64,000 nucleotides of DNA from Streptococcus panodentis (lineage in GTDB: Bacteria; Bacillota; Bacilli; Lactobacillales; Streptococcaceae), in assembly GCF_017884005.1 (NCBI RefSeq), contig NZ_QFAY01000007.1, positions 40,824-104,823 of the forward strand, in the 5' to 3' direction. This document shows positions 29,018 to 37,423 of this stretch, in pieces. The position numbers and the translations under genes were made by a program. The first letter of the stretch is position 1. Each line of letters opens with the position of its first letter. The notes under the pieces are model-generated. The model was not told the DNA's origin and searched no databases. It worked only from the letters and a program-made list of their open reading frames with translations.

Positions 29018-29287
29018 TGTTCGGAAATTAATGATTATTCTCTCTTTGCTTTCATTGAGGAGCAAAGAAAGACTTGGTCGTCTAAAGTTTGTCAATTTTA
29101 TGTTCCGTTGAAAGTGATGATACGGAGTCAGTCGCCGCTGTAGTCAGAGCTTCAAAGCTCTACTGGAGCTTTGAAGCGAGGCAAACGAAAAGACCTTAGG
29201 TTTTTCGTTTAACAATGAAGCGATCAAGTCGCTTGCTTGTGTGCCGACCACCTAAGGCGAGCTGACTCAAGGTGAAGTTTCCGAACA
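29018..29287. repeat. 270-base structured non-coding element with terminal inverted repeats
   Basis: Bounded by TGTTCGGAAA (29018-29027) and its exact reverse complement TTTCCGAACA (29278-29287). Inside are a perfect 12-base stem GCTTCAAAGCTC/GAGCTTTGAAGC (29149-29177), a 9-base stem AAACGAAAA/TTTTCGTTT (29183-29210) and the small stem AAGCGA/TCGCTT. Just outside, 28981-29005 forms AACAGGGGA/TCCCCTGTT, a possible terminator. No coding frame. It may be a MITE or an uncharacterised structured RNA. Confidence 0.6.
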
Positions 29288-29296
29288 GACAGGCTA

Positions 29297-29707
29297 CTAT
29301 AAACCGCTCAATCTCTTAACAAAATGATACTTGACCACACCCTTTTGCGGTACGTCCTCCAGCTGGCCATAGATTTCATAGCCTTGCTTGATGTAAAAAT
29401 CCTTGGCCTGATAAGATTTAGTGGACAAGGTAATGCTAGTTACTCCAGCTTCTGCAGCCTTTTCTTCTAATTCTGCCAGCAGACTGGCTCCCAAACCTTT
29501 TTTCTGATGTTCTTTATCCACCACCAAGGCCTTGACATGGATATTGTCCAGCACCTGCTGGGCATGGAGCAGGGCCGCCAAGTCTCCGTCTATTTCCCGC
29601 TTCAGATAAAGATCCTGAGGCTCAAGTCGGTCCAAATCCTCCACTCCGAACTGCTCCCGATATTGGTCTTGGAAAACCTGCTGGATAAATTCTTGATAGT
29701 CTGTCAT
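29297..29707 (-). CDS. GNAT family N-acetyltransferase
   Basis: 136 residues from the ATG at 29707, preceded by AGGAGGAGG with six bases spacing. The acetyl-CoA motif is VVDKEHQKKGLGASLLAELEEKA near residues 63-85, then TLSTKSYQAKDFYIKQGYEIYG, a typical end. Substrate unknown. The glnA terminator lies immediately upstream of its ribosome site, so expression comes from read-through or from a promoter I cannot see. Confidence 0.85.
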   Translation of the reverse strand: MTDYQEFIQQVFQDQYREQFGVEDLDRLEPQDLYLKREIDGDLAALLHAQQVLDNIHVKALVVDKEHQKKGLGASLLAELEEKAAEAGVTSITLSTKSYQAKDFYIKQGYEIYGQLEDVPQKGVVKYHFVKRLSGL

Positions 29708-29722
29708 CGGCATCCTCCTCCT

Positions 29723-29748
29723 AAAAAAGCAGGGCCTCAGCCCCGCTC
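29723..29748 (-). terminator. Terminator of glnA
   Basis: On the minus strand AGCGGGGC pairs with GCCCTGCT around TGAG and is followed by six T residues. Confidence 0.85.
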
Positions 29749-29755
29749 TATACAA

Positions 29756-31102
29756 TTAATAAAGATCTAAATAATTATCCACTTCCCATTGAGAAACAAA
29801 GGTCGCATAGCTGGCCCACTCGATTCGCTTAGCTTCGACAAAGCTGGTGTAGATGTGGCTGCCGAGCGCTGCCTTGACGACCTCATCCTCTGTCAGGGCC
29901 TTGATGGCATTGTGCAGGGTGGACGGCAGGTCTGTAATGCCCGCTTCCTTACGCTCTTCTGCCGTCATGACATAGATATTTTCTTCCACCGGTTCCGGTG
30001 CTTCAATTTTATTTTCAATGCCATGCAGTCCGACTTCCAGCAGGACTGCCATCGCCATGTAAGGATTAGCCATCGGATCCACTGAGCGCAGCTCCAGGCG
30101 GGTCCCCATGCCGCGCGATGCCGGCACGCGGACCAGCGGTGAACGGTTGCGGCCGGCCCAGGCAATGTAGACAGGCGCTTCATAGCCAGGAACCAAGCGT
30201 TTGTATGAGTTGACCGTCGGATTCATGATAGCCGTATAGTTGTAAGCATGCTTGATCAAGCCGCCTAGGAAATAGTAGGCTGTTTGCGACAGCTGCATGC
30301 CCCTTGGATCTTCTGGATCAAAGAAGGCATTGCTGCCGTCTTGGTCAAAGAGGGACATGTTGCAGTGCATGCCAGATCCCGCAATACCAAACTTGGGCTT
30401 GGCCATAAAGGTGGCATACAGACCGTGCTTACGGGCAATGGTTTTGACCACCAGTTTGAAAATCTGAATCTTATCACAGGCCCGCAGAACTTCGTCATAT
30501 TTAAAGTCAATCTCATGCTGGCCGACCGCTACCTCATGGTGGCTGGCCTCTACTTCAAAGCCCATTTTAGTCAGGACATTGACAATTTCCCGGCGGGTAT
30601 TATCAGCCAGGTCTGTCGGTGCCAAGTCAAAGTAGCCGCCCTTGTCATTGACTTCCAGCGTCGGATCTCCATTTTCATCCAGCTTAAAGAGGAAAAATTC
30701 AGGTTCAGGACCGAGGTTGAAAGACTTGAAACCAAGCTCTTCCATATGCTTGAGGACCCGCTTGAGGTTGCTGCGCGGATCGCCCTGAAAAGGCTCGCCT
30801 TCCGTCGTATAGACATCACAGATCAGGCCTGCTACGCTGCCGTTCTCATCGCCCCAGGGAAAGACCGTCCAGGTATTCAGGTCAGGATAAAGATACATAT
30901 CTGACTCATTGATACGGACAAAGCCTTCGATAGAAGAGCCGTCAAACATGGCTTTGTTGGACAGGACCTTATCAAGCTGTTCTTCCGTTGCAGGAATTTC
31001 CACATTTTTCATCGTTCCCTGAATATCGGAAAACATGAGGCGGATAAAGGTAACATTTTTCTCTTTAATTTCGCGACGGATATCAGCTGCTGTAATTGAC
31101 AT
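29756..31102 (-). CDS. glnA: Glutamine synthetase type I
   Basis: 448 residues; makes glutamine from glutamate, ammonia and ATP as a cytosolic dodecamer. Motifs: [23 protein letters not shown] near residue 52, EPEFFLF near residue 133, [13 protein letters not shown] near residue 187, the ATP-binding [17 protein letters not shown] near residue 238, and [13 protein letters not shown] near residue 317. The length and absence of the adenylylation-type extension fit the Firmicutes GSI-alpha form, which is feedback-inhibited and acts with GlnR. Second gene of the glnRA operon, 35 bases after glnR. Confidence 0.98.
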   Translation of the reverse strand: MSITAADIRREIKEKNVTFIRLMFSDIQGTMKNVEIPATEEQLDKVLSNKAMFDGSSIEGFVRINESDMYLYPDLNTWTVFPWGDENGSVAGLICDVYTTEGEPFQGDPRSNLKRVLKHMEELGFKSFNLGPEPEFFLFKLDENGDPTLEVNDKGGYFDLAPTDLADNTRREIVNVLTKMGFEVEASHHEVAVGQHEIDFKYDEVLRACDKIQIFKLVVKTIARKHGLYATFMAKPKFGIAGSGMHCNMSLFDQDGSNAFFDPEDPRGMQLSQTAYYFLGGLIKHAYNYTAIMNPTVNSYKRLVPGYEAPVYIAWAGRNRSPLVRVPASRGMGTRLELRSVDPMANPYMAMAVLLEVGLHGIENKIEAPEPVEENIYVMTAEERKEAGITDLPSTLHNAIKALTEDEVVKAALGSHIYTSFVEAKRIEWASYATFVSQWEVDNYLDLY

Positions 31103-31137
31103 GAGAGTTCTCCTTGTAATTTCAAAAACAAAATGGC

Positions 31138-31503
31138 TTATGGTCGACGCATGTGACCAAAGGTGGGCAGAGAAGAAGCAAAACGACCTTGCTGAAGAAT
31201 GTCATTGTGCAGGGCACGGCGGACATCTTTTTCGCTGATTGTTTTATGGGTTTTCGCCTGGCGCTCAGCATATTTCCTCTTGATCGCAGCGATATTATAG
31301 CCCTCAGAAATATAATCCTTAATCTCCAGAAGCCGATCCATATCATTTAAGGAGTACATCCGGCGATTGCCCTCATTACGAAGGGGGGTAATCAGATTTT
31401 GATCCTCATAGTAACGGATTTGACGCGCAGTCAGATCCGTCAGCTTCATTACACTGCCAATAGGGAAGACTGCCATATTTCGGCGAAACTCTTTTTCCTT
31501 CAT
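31138..31503 (-). CDS. glnR: Nitrogen regulator GlnR (MerR family)
   Basis: 121 residues: MerR winged helix ([26 protein letters not shown], residues 13-38), then the short C-terminal tail ([18 protein letters not shown]) that senses feedback-inhibited glutamine synthetase. It represses glnRA and ammonium or glutamine transport genes when nitrogen is plentiful. A consensus GlnR box and promoter precede it. Confidence 0.97.
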   Translation of the reverse strand: MKEKEFRRNMAVFPIGSVMKLTDLTARQIRYYEDQNLITPLRNEGNRRMYSLNDMDRLLEIKDYISEGYNIAAIKRKYAERQAKTHKTISEKDVRRALHNDILQQGRFASSLPTFGHMRRP

Positions 31504-31524
31504 TCTAATTCCTCTCTATGCACT

Positions 31525-31576
31525 ATTATAGCTGAAATAAATTTTATGTCAAGAAATAATGTCACATTTTCTTACA
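31525..31576 (-). promoter_or_regulatory. glnRA promoter and GlnR box
   Basis: Minus-strand promoter TTGACA (31547-31552), 16-base spacer, TATAAT (31525-31530). Upstream at 31560-31576 TGTCA-N7-TTACA matches the GlnR consensus TGTNA-N7-TNACA on either strand. Confidence 0.9.
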
Positions 31577-31582
31577 CGGATT

Positions 31583-32107
31583 TTATTTTTTTCCTTTCAA
31601 AAGAGTTCGCAGCCTGTCAATATCGGAGTTGACAAGAATAGCTACAAAAACTCCCATAAATGTCTCAAAAATCCGAGCAAAAACATATAAAATAGAATCT
31701 TCCGGCCGAATGGATAAGGTAATAATGAGCATGGCCGACACACCGCCGATGACACCTGCCTTATTGTTCATAGCGACATTGGTCATAATGGTCAGCATGG
31801 TACAGACAGGCACTATGAGGAGGGTCACCCAATACTGCTCCCTAAAGAAGCTATTGACCAGAAAAAAGACCAAAGCATAAAAGCCGCCGATGCTGTTGCC
31901 CAAGATGCGCGATGTACCGAAATGGACGCTCTGGTCAAAATCCTCACGCAGACTGAAAACAGCTGTCAAAGCGCCAATCTGCAGCCCTTTCCAGCCAAAA
32001 AGCCCAAAGAGCAGCAGAATGATGAAAACAGCCAGTCCAGTTTTAAAGGTACGCATACCCAGCCGAAATTTTGACTTATCAAACTTGTATTTATTAAAAT
32101 AACCCAT
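31583..32107 (-). CDS. Small FUSC/aromatic-acid-exporter-like membrane protein
   Basis: 174 residues, about five membrane helices. KFRLGMRTFKTGLAVFIILLL at the start and LIGALTAVFSLREDFDQSVHFGTSRILGNSIGG-like segment match the N-terminal half of FUSC-type (DUF939) proteins; the long cytosolic half seen in larger relatives is absent. In pneumococcus the equivalent small gene sits between pgk and glnR; here it is still next to glnR but pgk is 5 kb away. AAGGAG precedes the ATG. Substrate unknown. Confidence 0.78.
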   Translation of the reverse strand: MGYFNKYKFDKSKFRLGMRTFKTGLAVFIILLLFGLFGWKGLQIGALTAVFSLREDFDQSVHFGTSRILGNSIGGFYALVFFLVNSFFREQYWVTLLIVPVCTMLTIMTNVAMNNKAGVIGGVSAMLIITLSIRPEDSILYVFARIFETFMGVFVAILVNSDIDRLRTLLKGKK

Positions 32108-32227
32108 TCGTCTCCTTCTTTCAAACGACGCCTATGTCCATTCTAACATATTTTCCGGCAAAAGAAGCCTGCGGCCTGTCAGTTTCTGCAATTTGCAGGC
32201 CAGCCTTTCCCCTTTTTTGGGAATAAT

Positions 32228-32257
32228 AAAAGACTTAGAGAATGCTCTAAATCTTTT
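32228..32257 (-). terminator. Terminator after the CHAP gene
   Basis: AAAAGA-TTAGAG pairs with CTCTAA-TCTTTT around AATG with one unpaired base on each side. It lies just beyond the CHAP stop on the minus strand. Confidence 0.8.
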
Positions 32258-32264
32258 GCCGTCT

Positions 32265-32924
32265 TTAGTTTGGATAAATGTAAGTGACATTGCCCAAAAA
32301 TTCATCGGGATTAAAGTAGCCGCGGTAGTTATTGATTTGCTTTTGGCGGTTGTAGTTGGCTTCCAGCACTTGAATCGTGCCGTCACTCTGAACATCCGTC
32401 ACATAGGCAACGTGACCATAGTCGCCGCCGTCCCAGACAGCGATAGAACCAACTGTCGGAACAGAGCCCGTTGCATAACCCTGACTGCTGGCATTAACTG
32501 CCCAAGTATTGGCATTGCCCCACCAGTTGCTGGCCCAAGGGGCCATTTCTTTCACGCCCCAAGTACACTGACCGATCGGATAAGAATTGCCAAAATCCGT
32601 CGGAGTATTTAAGACAACGTCTTCGGTATCAGAAACCGCATCTGCATTGCTGACAGCATTATAGACTGTGCTGTTGTATGGATCATAGGTCTGAGCAGCA
32701 CCGTCCACCTCCAAAATGTCCCCTGGATTGATGGTGTCAAAAATAGATTTTCCGTTTTTCGCAGCCAGCTCATAGGGATCCATTCCGCGGGCACTGGCAA
32801 TTCCAAAAAAAGAGTCCCCCTGCTGCACAACATAGGCATCCGCACTGACAGCCTGAGTGCCGATTGCTGCAAAAAAGGCCGCCGAAGCCAAACCAAGAGT
32901 CGTTTTAGCAAATGCTTTTTTCAT
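32265..32924 (-). CDS. Secreted LysM-CHAP peptidoglycan hydrolase
   Basis: 219 residues. Signal peptide (residues 1-29, cleavage near VSADA), LysM wall-binding domain (about 31-73, YVVQQGDSFFGIASARGMDPYELA) and a C-terminal CHAP domain (about 108-219). The CHAP triad is visible: C120 in QCTWGV, H171 in YGHVAYV and E188/N190 in LEANYN. Such proteins cleave peptide cross-links and help cell separation or biofilm growth; many streptococcal ones are in the WalRK regulon. Two TGTAAC half-sites lie upstream (see rejected items). Confidence 0.92.
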   Translation of the reverse strand: MKKAFAKTTLGLASAAFFAAIGTQAVSADAYVVQQGDSFFGIASARGMDPYELAAKNGKSIFDTINPGDILEVDGAAQTYDPYNSTVYNAVSNADAVSDTEDVVLNTPTDFGNSYPIGQCTWGVKEMAPWASNWWGNANTWAVNASSQGYATGSVPTVGSIAVWDGGDYGHVAYVTDVQSDGTIQVLEANYNRQKQINNYRGYFNPDEFLGNVTYIYPN

Positions 32925-33186
32925 AACTATGTTCTCCGTATCATTTAGTATATGTTAGTTACAAAAATCATACCTTATTTTCATGTCAGCTTTCTTATAA
33001 TTATATTTAAAAAATGTTACAAATGCTTTTGACTTTTAAAACAGAACAAAAGACAGCCGAACTTTTCCTGCTGTCTTCTTTTTTATGAATACCGGATGCA
33101 CTAAACTCTGCCAGCCTTTTTTCCCTCGGCTAGAAACGTTCGCTCAGTCCCCTCTGAAGCCCAGCTGGGACAGATTCATTTTATCT

Positions 33187-36100
33187 TCAGTCTTCTTTAG
33201 GCTTCAAGCCTGCCAGACCAAGAGCGCCAATCAGAGCAGCCATCCCCAGATAAGGCATGTAGACAGATTCGCTGCTTCCTGTCTTAGGAAGCGTGGCTGC
33301 AGGCGCCTGTTTGCCGGCCGGCAAGGTCTTCTCAGCAATAGTATCTGGATCATGCTGGAAGGCTTTATTGACCTGCAGCTGCACCCGCAGGCGATTGTAA
33401 TGGTAATGAACGGTTGGTACTGCCGGAGCGGCTGGTTCTTGCTCATACGCAGGCTCAATCGGCGAAGTCGGCAGAGAAGCATAGATCGGCTCTGACGGCT
33501 GCTGAGGCTCTGGCAAGTCCGGCGTCCGGGTCGGTGCTGTCGGATCCGGTTCATAGACCGGCTCTGACGGAGGGGTTGGCTCCTTTTCATAAACGGGCTC
33601 TGCCAACGCCGGCCGAAGCATTTTTTCTACTTCATAGATTGGCTCTGACGGTTTTTGGGGCTCAGGAGAGTCCGGTGTCCGACTTGGAGCTGGCGGCTCT
33701 GTCTCATAGGTTGGGGCCGCTGGCGGAGTCGGCAACGTCTTCGGGGTCGGTGCTGTTGGCGCCGCTTCCAATGACTGGATTGCCTCTTCCTTGGGAGCTG
33801 CTGGAGCCGTTGGTGCGACTGGCGCTTCCGGCTCTTCCATCGTGATGAGGGGCAGATTATTGGCCCGGACATTCCCGTTAATAGCAAACCAGATATTCGG
33901 CTTTTTAGGAGCTAACTTATCGGTCCGGCGCGGATCGGCAGCCGCAGGCTGGCCTAATACTTCTGAAGAGGAAATGGTCCCAATCGTCATGCTGTTAGAG
34001 GAACCAGAGATTTCGACAGCACCGGCTCCATACCAGGAGTTTGGGGCATCTGCTGTATCCCAGCCAGAGTCTGCCTGGCTATTCTTGTACATGGTAAAGC
34101 GAGAACCGCCTACTCCTTTTTTAAAGTTCTCAGACTCAGTCGCATAGATCTGGCCATCTTTTTCACCAATTGATGAACCCGAAATTTTATTGAAGGTTCC
34201 GGTGTAGTCCTTGGCCATCTCGATGGAGTTGGCTTCCCGATTAAGAGAGGCCACAGACATCAGGGCCTTGTCAAAGTTGATAGCCTGCCCCTTTTCATCA
34301 TAAAAGACAAAGTCCGTCTTGACAAAGAGAGAGGTGACATCTTCCGTATTGCCAGTATAGGCCGAAGCAAAGACTCCCATGGTCGGATCCTTAAAAATCC
34401 CCAGCCAGGCCTTGTCATTCTTGAATTGAGAGCTTGGATCCAGTGTATAGGTGTAGACGATTTTAGAAACTTTCCGCCCGCGATAATAGGTCCCTTCAAG
34501 ATTGGTATAGGTCGCTGTGACAGACTGCCCACGGCTCAGCAAGACAGAAGACCATTCGGTCGGCCCCTTGCCGCTGGTGACATTGGAATTATAGTCCGCA
34601 TACTGACCAACCGTCCCAAAGCTTTCCTGCTGACTGGTCTGGTAAGCCGTTTTTTGAATATCTGTCACTTTGAAGTTATCCAGCTGAAAGAGTTTTTTGG
34701 AAAATTCTGCTGTATTCTTCACGGCTGCTTCCATGCCTGCATAGCTGACGAATTCGGCCGTCGTCGTCAGCGACAGATGAGCATTGGGCTCTGACTTGAA
34801 CACCAGACTTTGAGCCATTGGACGGCTCAGGTTGCCGTCTTCATTTTTCTTGGTTTCTGCAATAGCCAGATCAGCAGCAATCTGAGCCTGCTCCGCGTCA
34901 TATTTAGCCTTGTCCTGCTGGTATTTAGCCAGCTTGGCATTGTAGGCTGCCAGATCAGCATTGTACTGGGTCAGCTGGGCCTGATAGGCTGCCTGGGCTG
35001 CCTGATTCTGCCTTTGGATTTCTTGGTTAGCAGCTGTGATTTGGGCGTTCTTGGCCTGATTTTCTGCTAGTTTTTGGTCATATGCTGCCTTTTTAGCCTG
35101 ATTTTCTGCCTGGATGCGGGCCAGCTTGGTCTGATAGGCAGCCTGCTCTGCGGCATATTGCTCCTCTTTTGCCTTGTTAGCAGCCTGAACGCGGGCCAAG
35201 TCGGCTTCATAATTCGCTACCGCTGTACGATAGGCTGCTTCATTAGCTGCATTGGCCTGCTGAACTGCAGTTAAGTCAGTCTCATACTGGCTGAGCGCTG
35301 CTTCATAGGCCGCCTTAGCCTGCTCATTTTGAGCTCTGATGGCAGCATTATCCGCTTCAATTTGGGCATTTTTGGCCTGATTTTCTGCCAGAGCAGTCTC
35401 ATAGGCCGCCTTGGCTGCAGCATTGGCCTTGCGAATCCTTTCCAGATCTGTCTGGTAGGCCGCAAGGGCCGTCTCATAAGCCGTCCGAGCGTCAGCGTTT
35501 GCTTTCTGTACCCGAGCCAGCTCAGCCTGATAAGCTGTCAGATCTGCTTGATAAGCCGTCTCCTTGGCAGCATTTGCCTCCTGAACTTGCGCTAGGTCTT
35601 TTGCATACTGCTGCAAGGCAGCCTGGTAATCAGCCTTGAGTTTTTCATTTTCCGCAGCAATACGGGCAGTTTCAGCCTCATAAGCCCTTTTAGCAGCTTG
35701 ATAGCTTTCTTCTGTCGCTTTGTTTTCTGCGGTGATACGGGCAAGCTCCGCCTCATAGTTTGCGATTTTCTGTCGGTAATCCGCTGTCTCAGCCTTGATT
35801 TTTTCTGTTTGGGCCTGATAGTCAGCCGTAATTTCCGCCCGCTTTTCCTCCACTTCAGAGGAGTTGGCGGCCGTCCCCTTGTCAGCAGCCTCGTCCTCCA
35901 CAAGTGTCACACCGGCCTCTTGGGCTTCCTTGACTGCCTTCTCCAGAGCAGGGTCCGGCACTGTCACCTTGATCCCGCCAGAAGTCTGACCGGCCTGATC
36001 TTGACTGGTCTGGGCCGCCTGACTGGCAGCCCCCGCTTCCTCAGCTAGATTGGTCGCAGCATTGCCTCCAGCATTAAGCTCTGTATCCCCTGAGCCCGCC

Positions 36101-36231
36101 GAAGCAGACCGCTCGTCTGCCGCAGCCAGCTGGCCAGTCCCAGCCATTAGCAGAACCGCTCCTAAGACTGCTCCGCACAGACTCTTGACAGCCCGGTTCT
36201 TCCGAAAACTAAATACTTCCTTCTTTTCCAT
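33187..36231 (-). CDS. Antigen I/II-like LPXTG adhesin lacking the C-terminal domains
   Basis: 1014 residues from the ATG at 36231 (GGAGAGGA upstream). Order: YSIRK-like signal peptide (FSFRKNRAVKSLCGAVLGAV), variable segment to about 115, alanine-rich coiled-coil repeats (about 120-465; units such as ARVQKANADARTAYETALAAY and a duplicated LAENQAKNAQI), a GbpC/V-region lectin-like domain (about 467-795, from AQSLVFKSEPN), proline-rich region (about 795-940, two blocks of EPQ.PSEPIYE), PTVHYHYNRLRVQLQVNKAF and sortase signal LPKTG near 981 with membrane anchor. SspA/SpaP-type antigens have about 500 more residues of C1-C3 domains after VHYHY; these are absent. Likely binds salivary or glycan ligands. 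Confidence 0.9.
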   Translation of the reverse strand: MEKKEVFSFRKNRAVKSLCGAVLGAVLLMAGTGQLAAADERSASAGSGDTELNAGGNAATNLAEEAGAASQAAQTSQDQAGQTSGGIKVTVPDPALEKAVKEAQEAGVTLVEDEAADKGTAANSSEVEEKRAEITADYQAQTEKIKAETADYRQKIANYEAELARITAENKATEESYQAAKRAYEAETARIAAENEKLKADYQAALQQYAKDLAQVQEANAAKETAYQADLTAYQAELARVQKANADARTAYETALAAYQTDLERIRKANAAAKAAYETALAENQAKNAQIEADNAAIRAQNEQAKAAYEAALSQYETDLTAVQQANAANEAAYRTAVANYEADLARVQAANKAKEEQYAAEQAAYQTKLARIQAENQAKKAAYDQKLAENQAKNAQITAANQEIQRQNQAAQAAYQAQLTQYNADLAAYNAKLAKYQQDKAKYDAEQAQIAADLAIAETKKNEDGNLSRPMAQSLVFKSEPNAHLSLTTTAEFVSYAGMEAAVKNTAEFSKKLFQLDNFKVTDIQKTAYQTSQQESFGTVGQYADYNSNVTSGKGPTEWSSVLLSRGQSVTATYTNLEGTYYRGRKVSKIVYTYTLDPSSQFKNDKAWLGIFKDPTMGVFASAYTGNTEDVTSLFVKTDFVFYDEKGQAINFDKALMSVASLNREANSIEMAKDYTGTFNKISGSSIGEKDGQIYATESENFKKGVGGSRFTMYKNSQADSGWDTADAPNSWYGAGAVEISGSSNSMTIGTISSSEVLGQPAAADPRRTDKLAPKKPNIWFAINGNVRANNLPLITMEEPEAPVAPTAPAAPKEEAIQSLEAAPTAPTPKTLPTPPAAPTYETEPPAPSRTPDSPEPQKPSEPIYEVEKMLRPALAEPVYEKEPTPPSEPVYEPDPTAPTRTPDLPEPQQPSEPIYASLPTSPIEPAYEQEPAAPAVPTVHYHYNRLRVQLQVNKAFQHDPDTIAEKTLPAGKQAPAATLPKTGSSESVYMPYLGMAALIGALGLAGLKPKED

Positions 36232-36375
36232 AATCCTCTCCTTCTCCAATGAGCAACAAGACTGCAGCAAGGCAGCCTTGCATCTTTTGTCACTACTAAT
36301 CAATTTATACTAACAATTTTTTAGGAATTTTCCAAGTGAAATTCGGGATTTTTCCCATTATTTCTGGCTTAAACC

Positions 36376-36406
36376 GACATAAGTTTATACTATGTAAACT
36401 TATGTC
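36376..36406. promoter_or_regulatory. 31-base dyad upstream of the adhesin gene
   Basis: GACATAAGTTTA (36376-36387) and TAAACTTATGTC (36395-36406) are exact reverse complements around TACTATG. The site is about 145 bases upstream of the adhesin start. It has no T run and is AT-rich, so an operator is more likely than a terminator; the protein that would bind is not known. Confidence 0.5.
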
Positions 36407-36486
36407 TAAAAATCAGATGCTGAAATAGGAGCTAAAACGAAAAGCCGAACTCTATCATTTTCTAATGACGGCACTAAAAAGGCGGA

Positions 36487-36527
36487 GGGACAGAAATCGG
36501 TAGACGTAGTCTCGATTTCGTCGTCCC
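36487..36527. repeat. Hairpin repeat (GGGAC-AAATCG type), copy 1
   Basis: A structured segment GGGACAGAAATCG..AGAC-GTA-GTCT..CGATTTCG..GTCCC. A second version is at 47534-47574 with the same layout. The rest of 36232-36836 (605 bases) has no supported gene; it holds the dyad at 36376, this repeat and the terminator at 36623. Confidence 0.55.
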
Positions 36528-36622
36528 AGCCCCGCAAGGCCGATTAGGAGCTCTTCCGAGCTTGAAAAGCGAACGAAGAGTTCAATCGGCTACTGCGTCA
36601 TGATTTTAATACGAACTATAAT

Positions 36623-36655
36623 AAGAGGCTAAGGACTATTGTCCCGGCCTCTTTT
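36623..36655. terminator. Terminator after the 2H phosphoesterase gene
   Basis: A nested stem, AAGAGGC with GCCTCTT outside and GGAC-TATT-GTCC inside; runs of T follow on the plus strand and A/T on the minus strand. It is downstream of the minus-strand gene at 36837. Confidence 0.6.
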
Positions 36656-36836
36656 CGTCGAAAGGCGCAGTGATGATTGGCAGTTCATTTCGTTTATACT
36701 CCTGACCTGCCTAGTCTATCTTGCGGGAGTGCATCAACGAAATCAAAGATTTCAACTTATCGCCTATTTTCTGTTAGTGCCATCGCAAATCCTGGAAGGG
36801 CGTTTTTCTCAATGGGGATTCAAAAACAAGAATCTT

Positions 36837-37370
36837 TTAGAGTAAAGAGGCTTCGTATAATTCCTCTACCTGTCCATCATTTCCCACTTCAATGAGTTTT
36901 AGACCAGTTATTGTACCGGTTATTGGTGGGCAATGTTCCAAACAAAAAAGATAAACTTGAGACAATTTTTTATACTCAATTCGATTAGCTAAGGTCACAT
37001 GCGGAACCCAGTTATTGGGGAGATAAGGAGAGAACTCTGATACATAAACTTCTATCTCTCCGTGTAACTCTGCATGAAAAGCAGTCATCTTTGGCGTTTT
37101 AACCGGATTGAGTGTAACAATCGAGCTTCCTAAAAAGGAAGATATCGAACTAAAGTTCAAGTCTAATACTGAATATTGTTTTGCTAATTTGTTTAAGATA
37201 AGCTGGATAGCCGGCAATTCCATTCTTTCAAGAGAAGCCAAGGTAAGGTGTGGTTCTCTATTATCCACTTCATAAGCATAGTTTGAGAGATTATTGATAC
37301 TTAGCTTGTGCCAGATTAAACGAACTTGTTCTTGTGAAAACTTATCCAAAGTTGCTATAATGGCATACAT
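36837..37370 (-). CDS. 2H phosphoesterase (LigT/2'-5' RNA ligase-like)
   Basis: 177 residues with the two HxT/Sx motifs of the 2H superfamily: HLTLAS near residue 41 and HVTLAN near residue 123, spaced as in the family. Members hydrolyse cyclic phosphodiesters of nucleotides or RNA 2',3'-ends. Its base composition is clearly more AT-rich than its neighbours, suggesting later acquisition. It is 53 bases downstream of pgk on the same strand. Confidence 0.8.
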   Translation of the reverse strand: MYAIIATLDKFSQEQVRLIWHKLSINNLSNYAYEVDNREPHLTLASLERMELPAIQLILNKLAKQYSVLDLNFSSISSFLGSSIVTLNPVKTPKMTAFHAELHGEIEVYVSEFSPYLPNNWVPHVTLANRIEYKKLSQVYLFCLEHCPPITGTITGLKLIEVGNDGQVEELYEASLL

Positions 37371-37384
37371 TTGTATTCTCCTAT

Positions 37385-37413
37385 AAAAGAAAAAGCGGGT
37401 TAACCGCCTTTCC
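37385..37413 (-). terminator. Probable terminator after pgk
   Basis: On the minus strand an imperfect stem (AAAGGCGG with CCCGCTTT, one bulge) is followed by TTTCTTTT. It lies 11 bases after the pgk stop. Confidence 0.5.
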
Positions 37414-37423
37414 CATATTCAAA

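Noticed and set aside
31547-31566. A second GlnR box upstream of glnR.
   Set aside because: TGTCA at 31547 lacks TNACA at the required 7-base distance; only the site at 31560-31576 fits.
32958-33021. Two TGTAAC hexamers (minus strand) upstream of the CHAP gene, resembling WalR half-sites.
   Set aside because: They are 58 bases apart rather than the 5-base spacing of the WalR direct repeat, and neither has a matching second half.
34810-35595. Hydrophobic plus-strand frames opposite the alanine-rich region of the adhesin.
   Set aside because: They reflect the reverse complement of Ala/Gln/Glu-rich coiled-coil codons and have no start signals.
36639-36845. A 68-codon plus-strand frame beside the 2H phosphoesterase gene.
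   Set aside because: It starts inside the terminator hairpin, lacks a ribosome site and matches no family I recognise.
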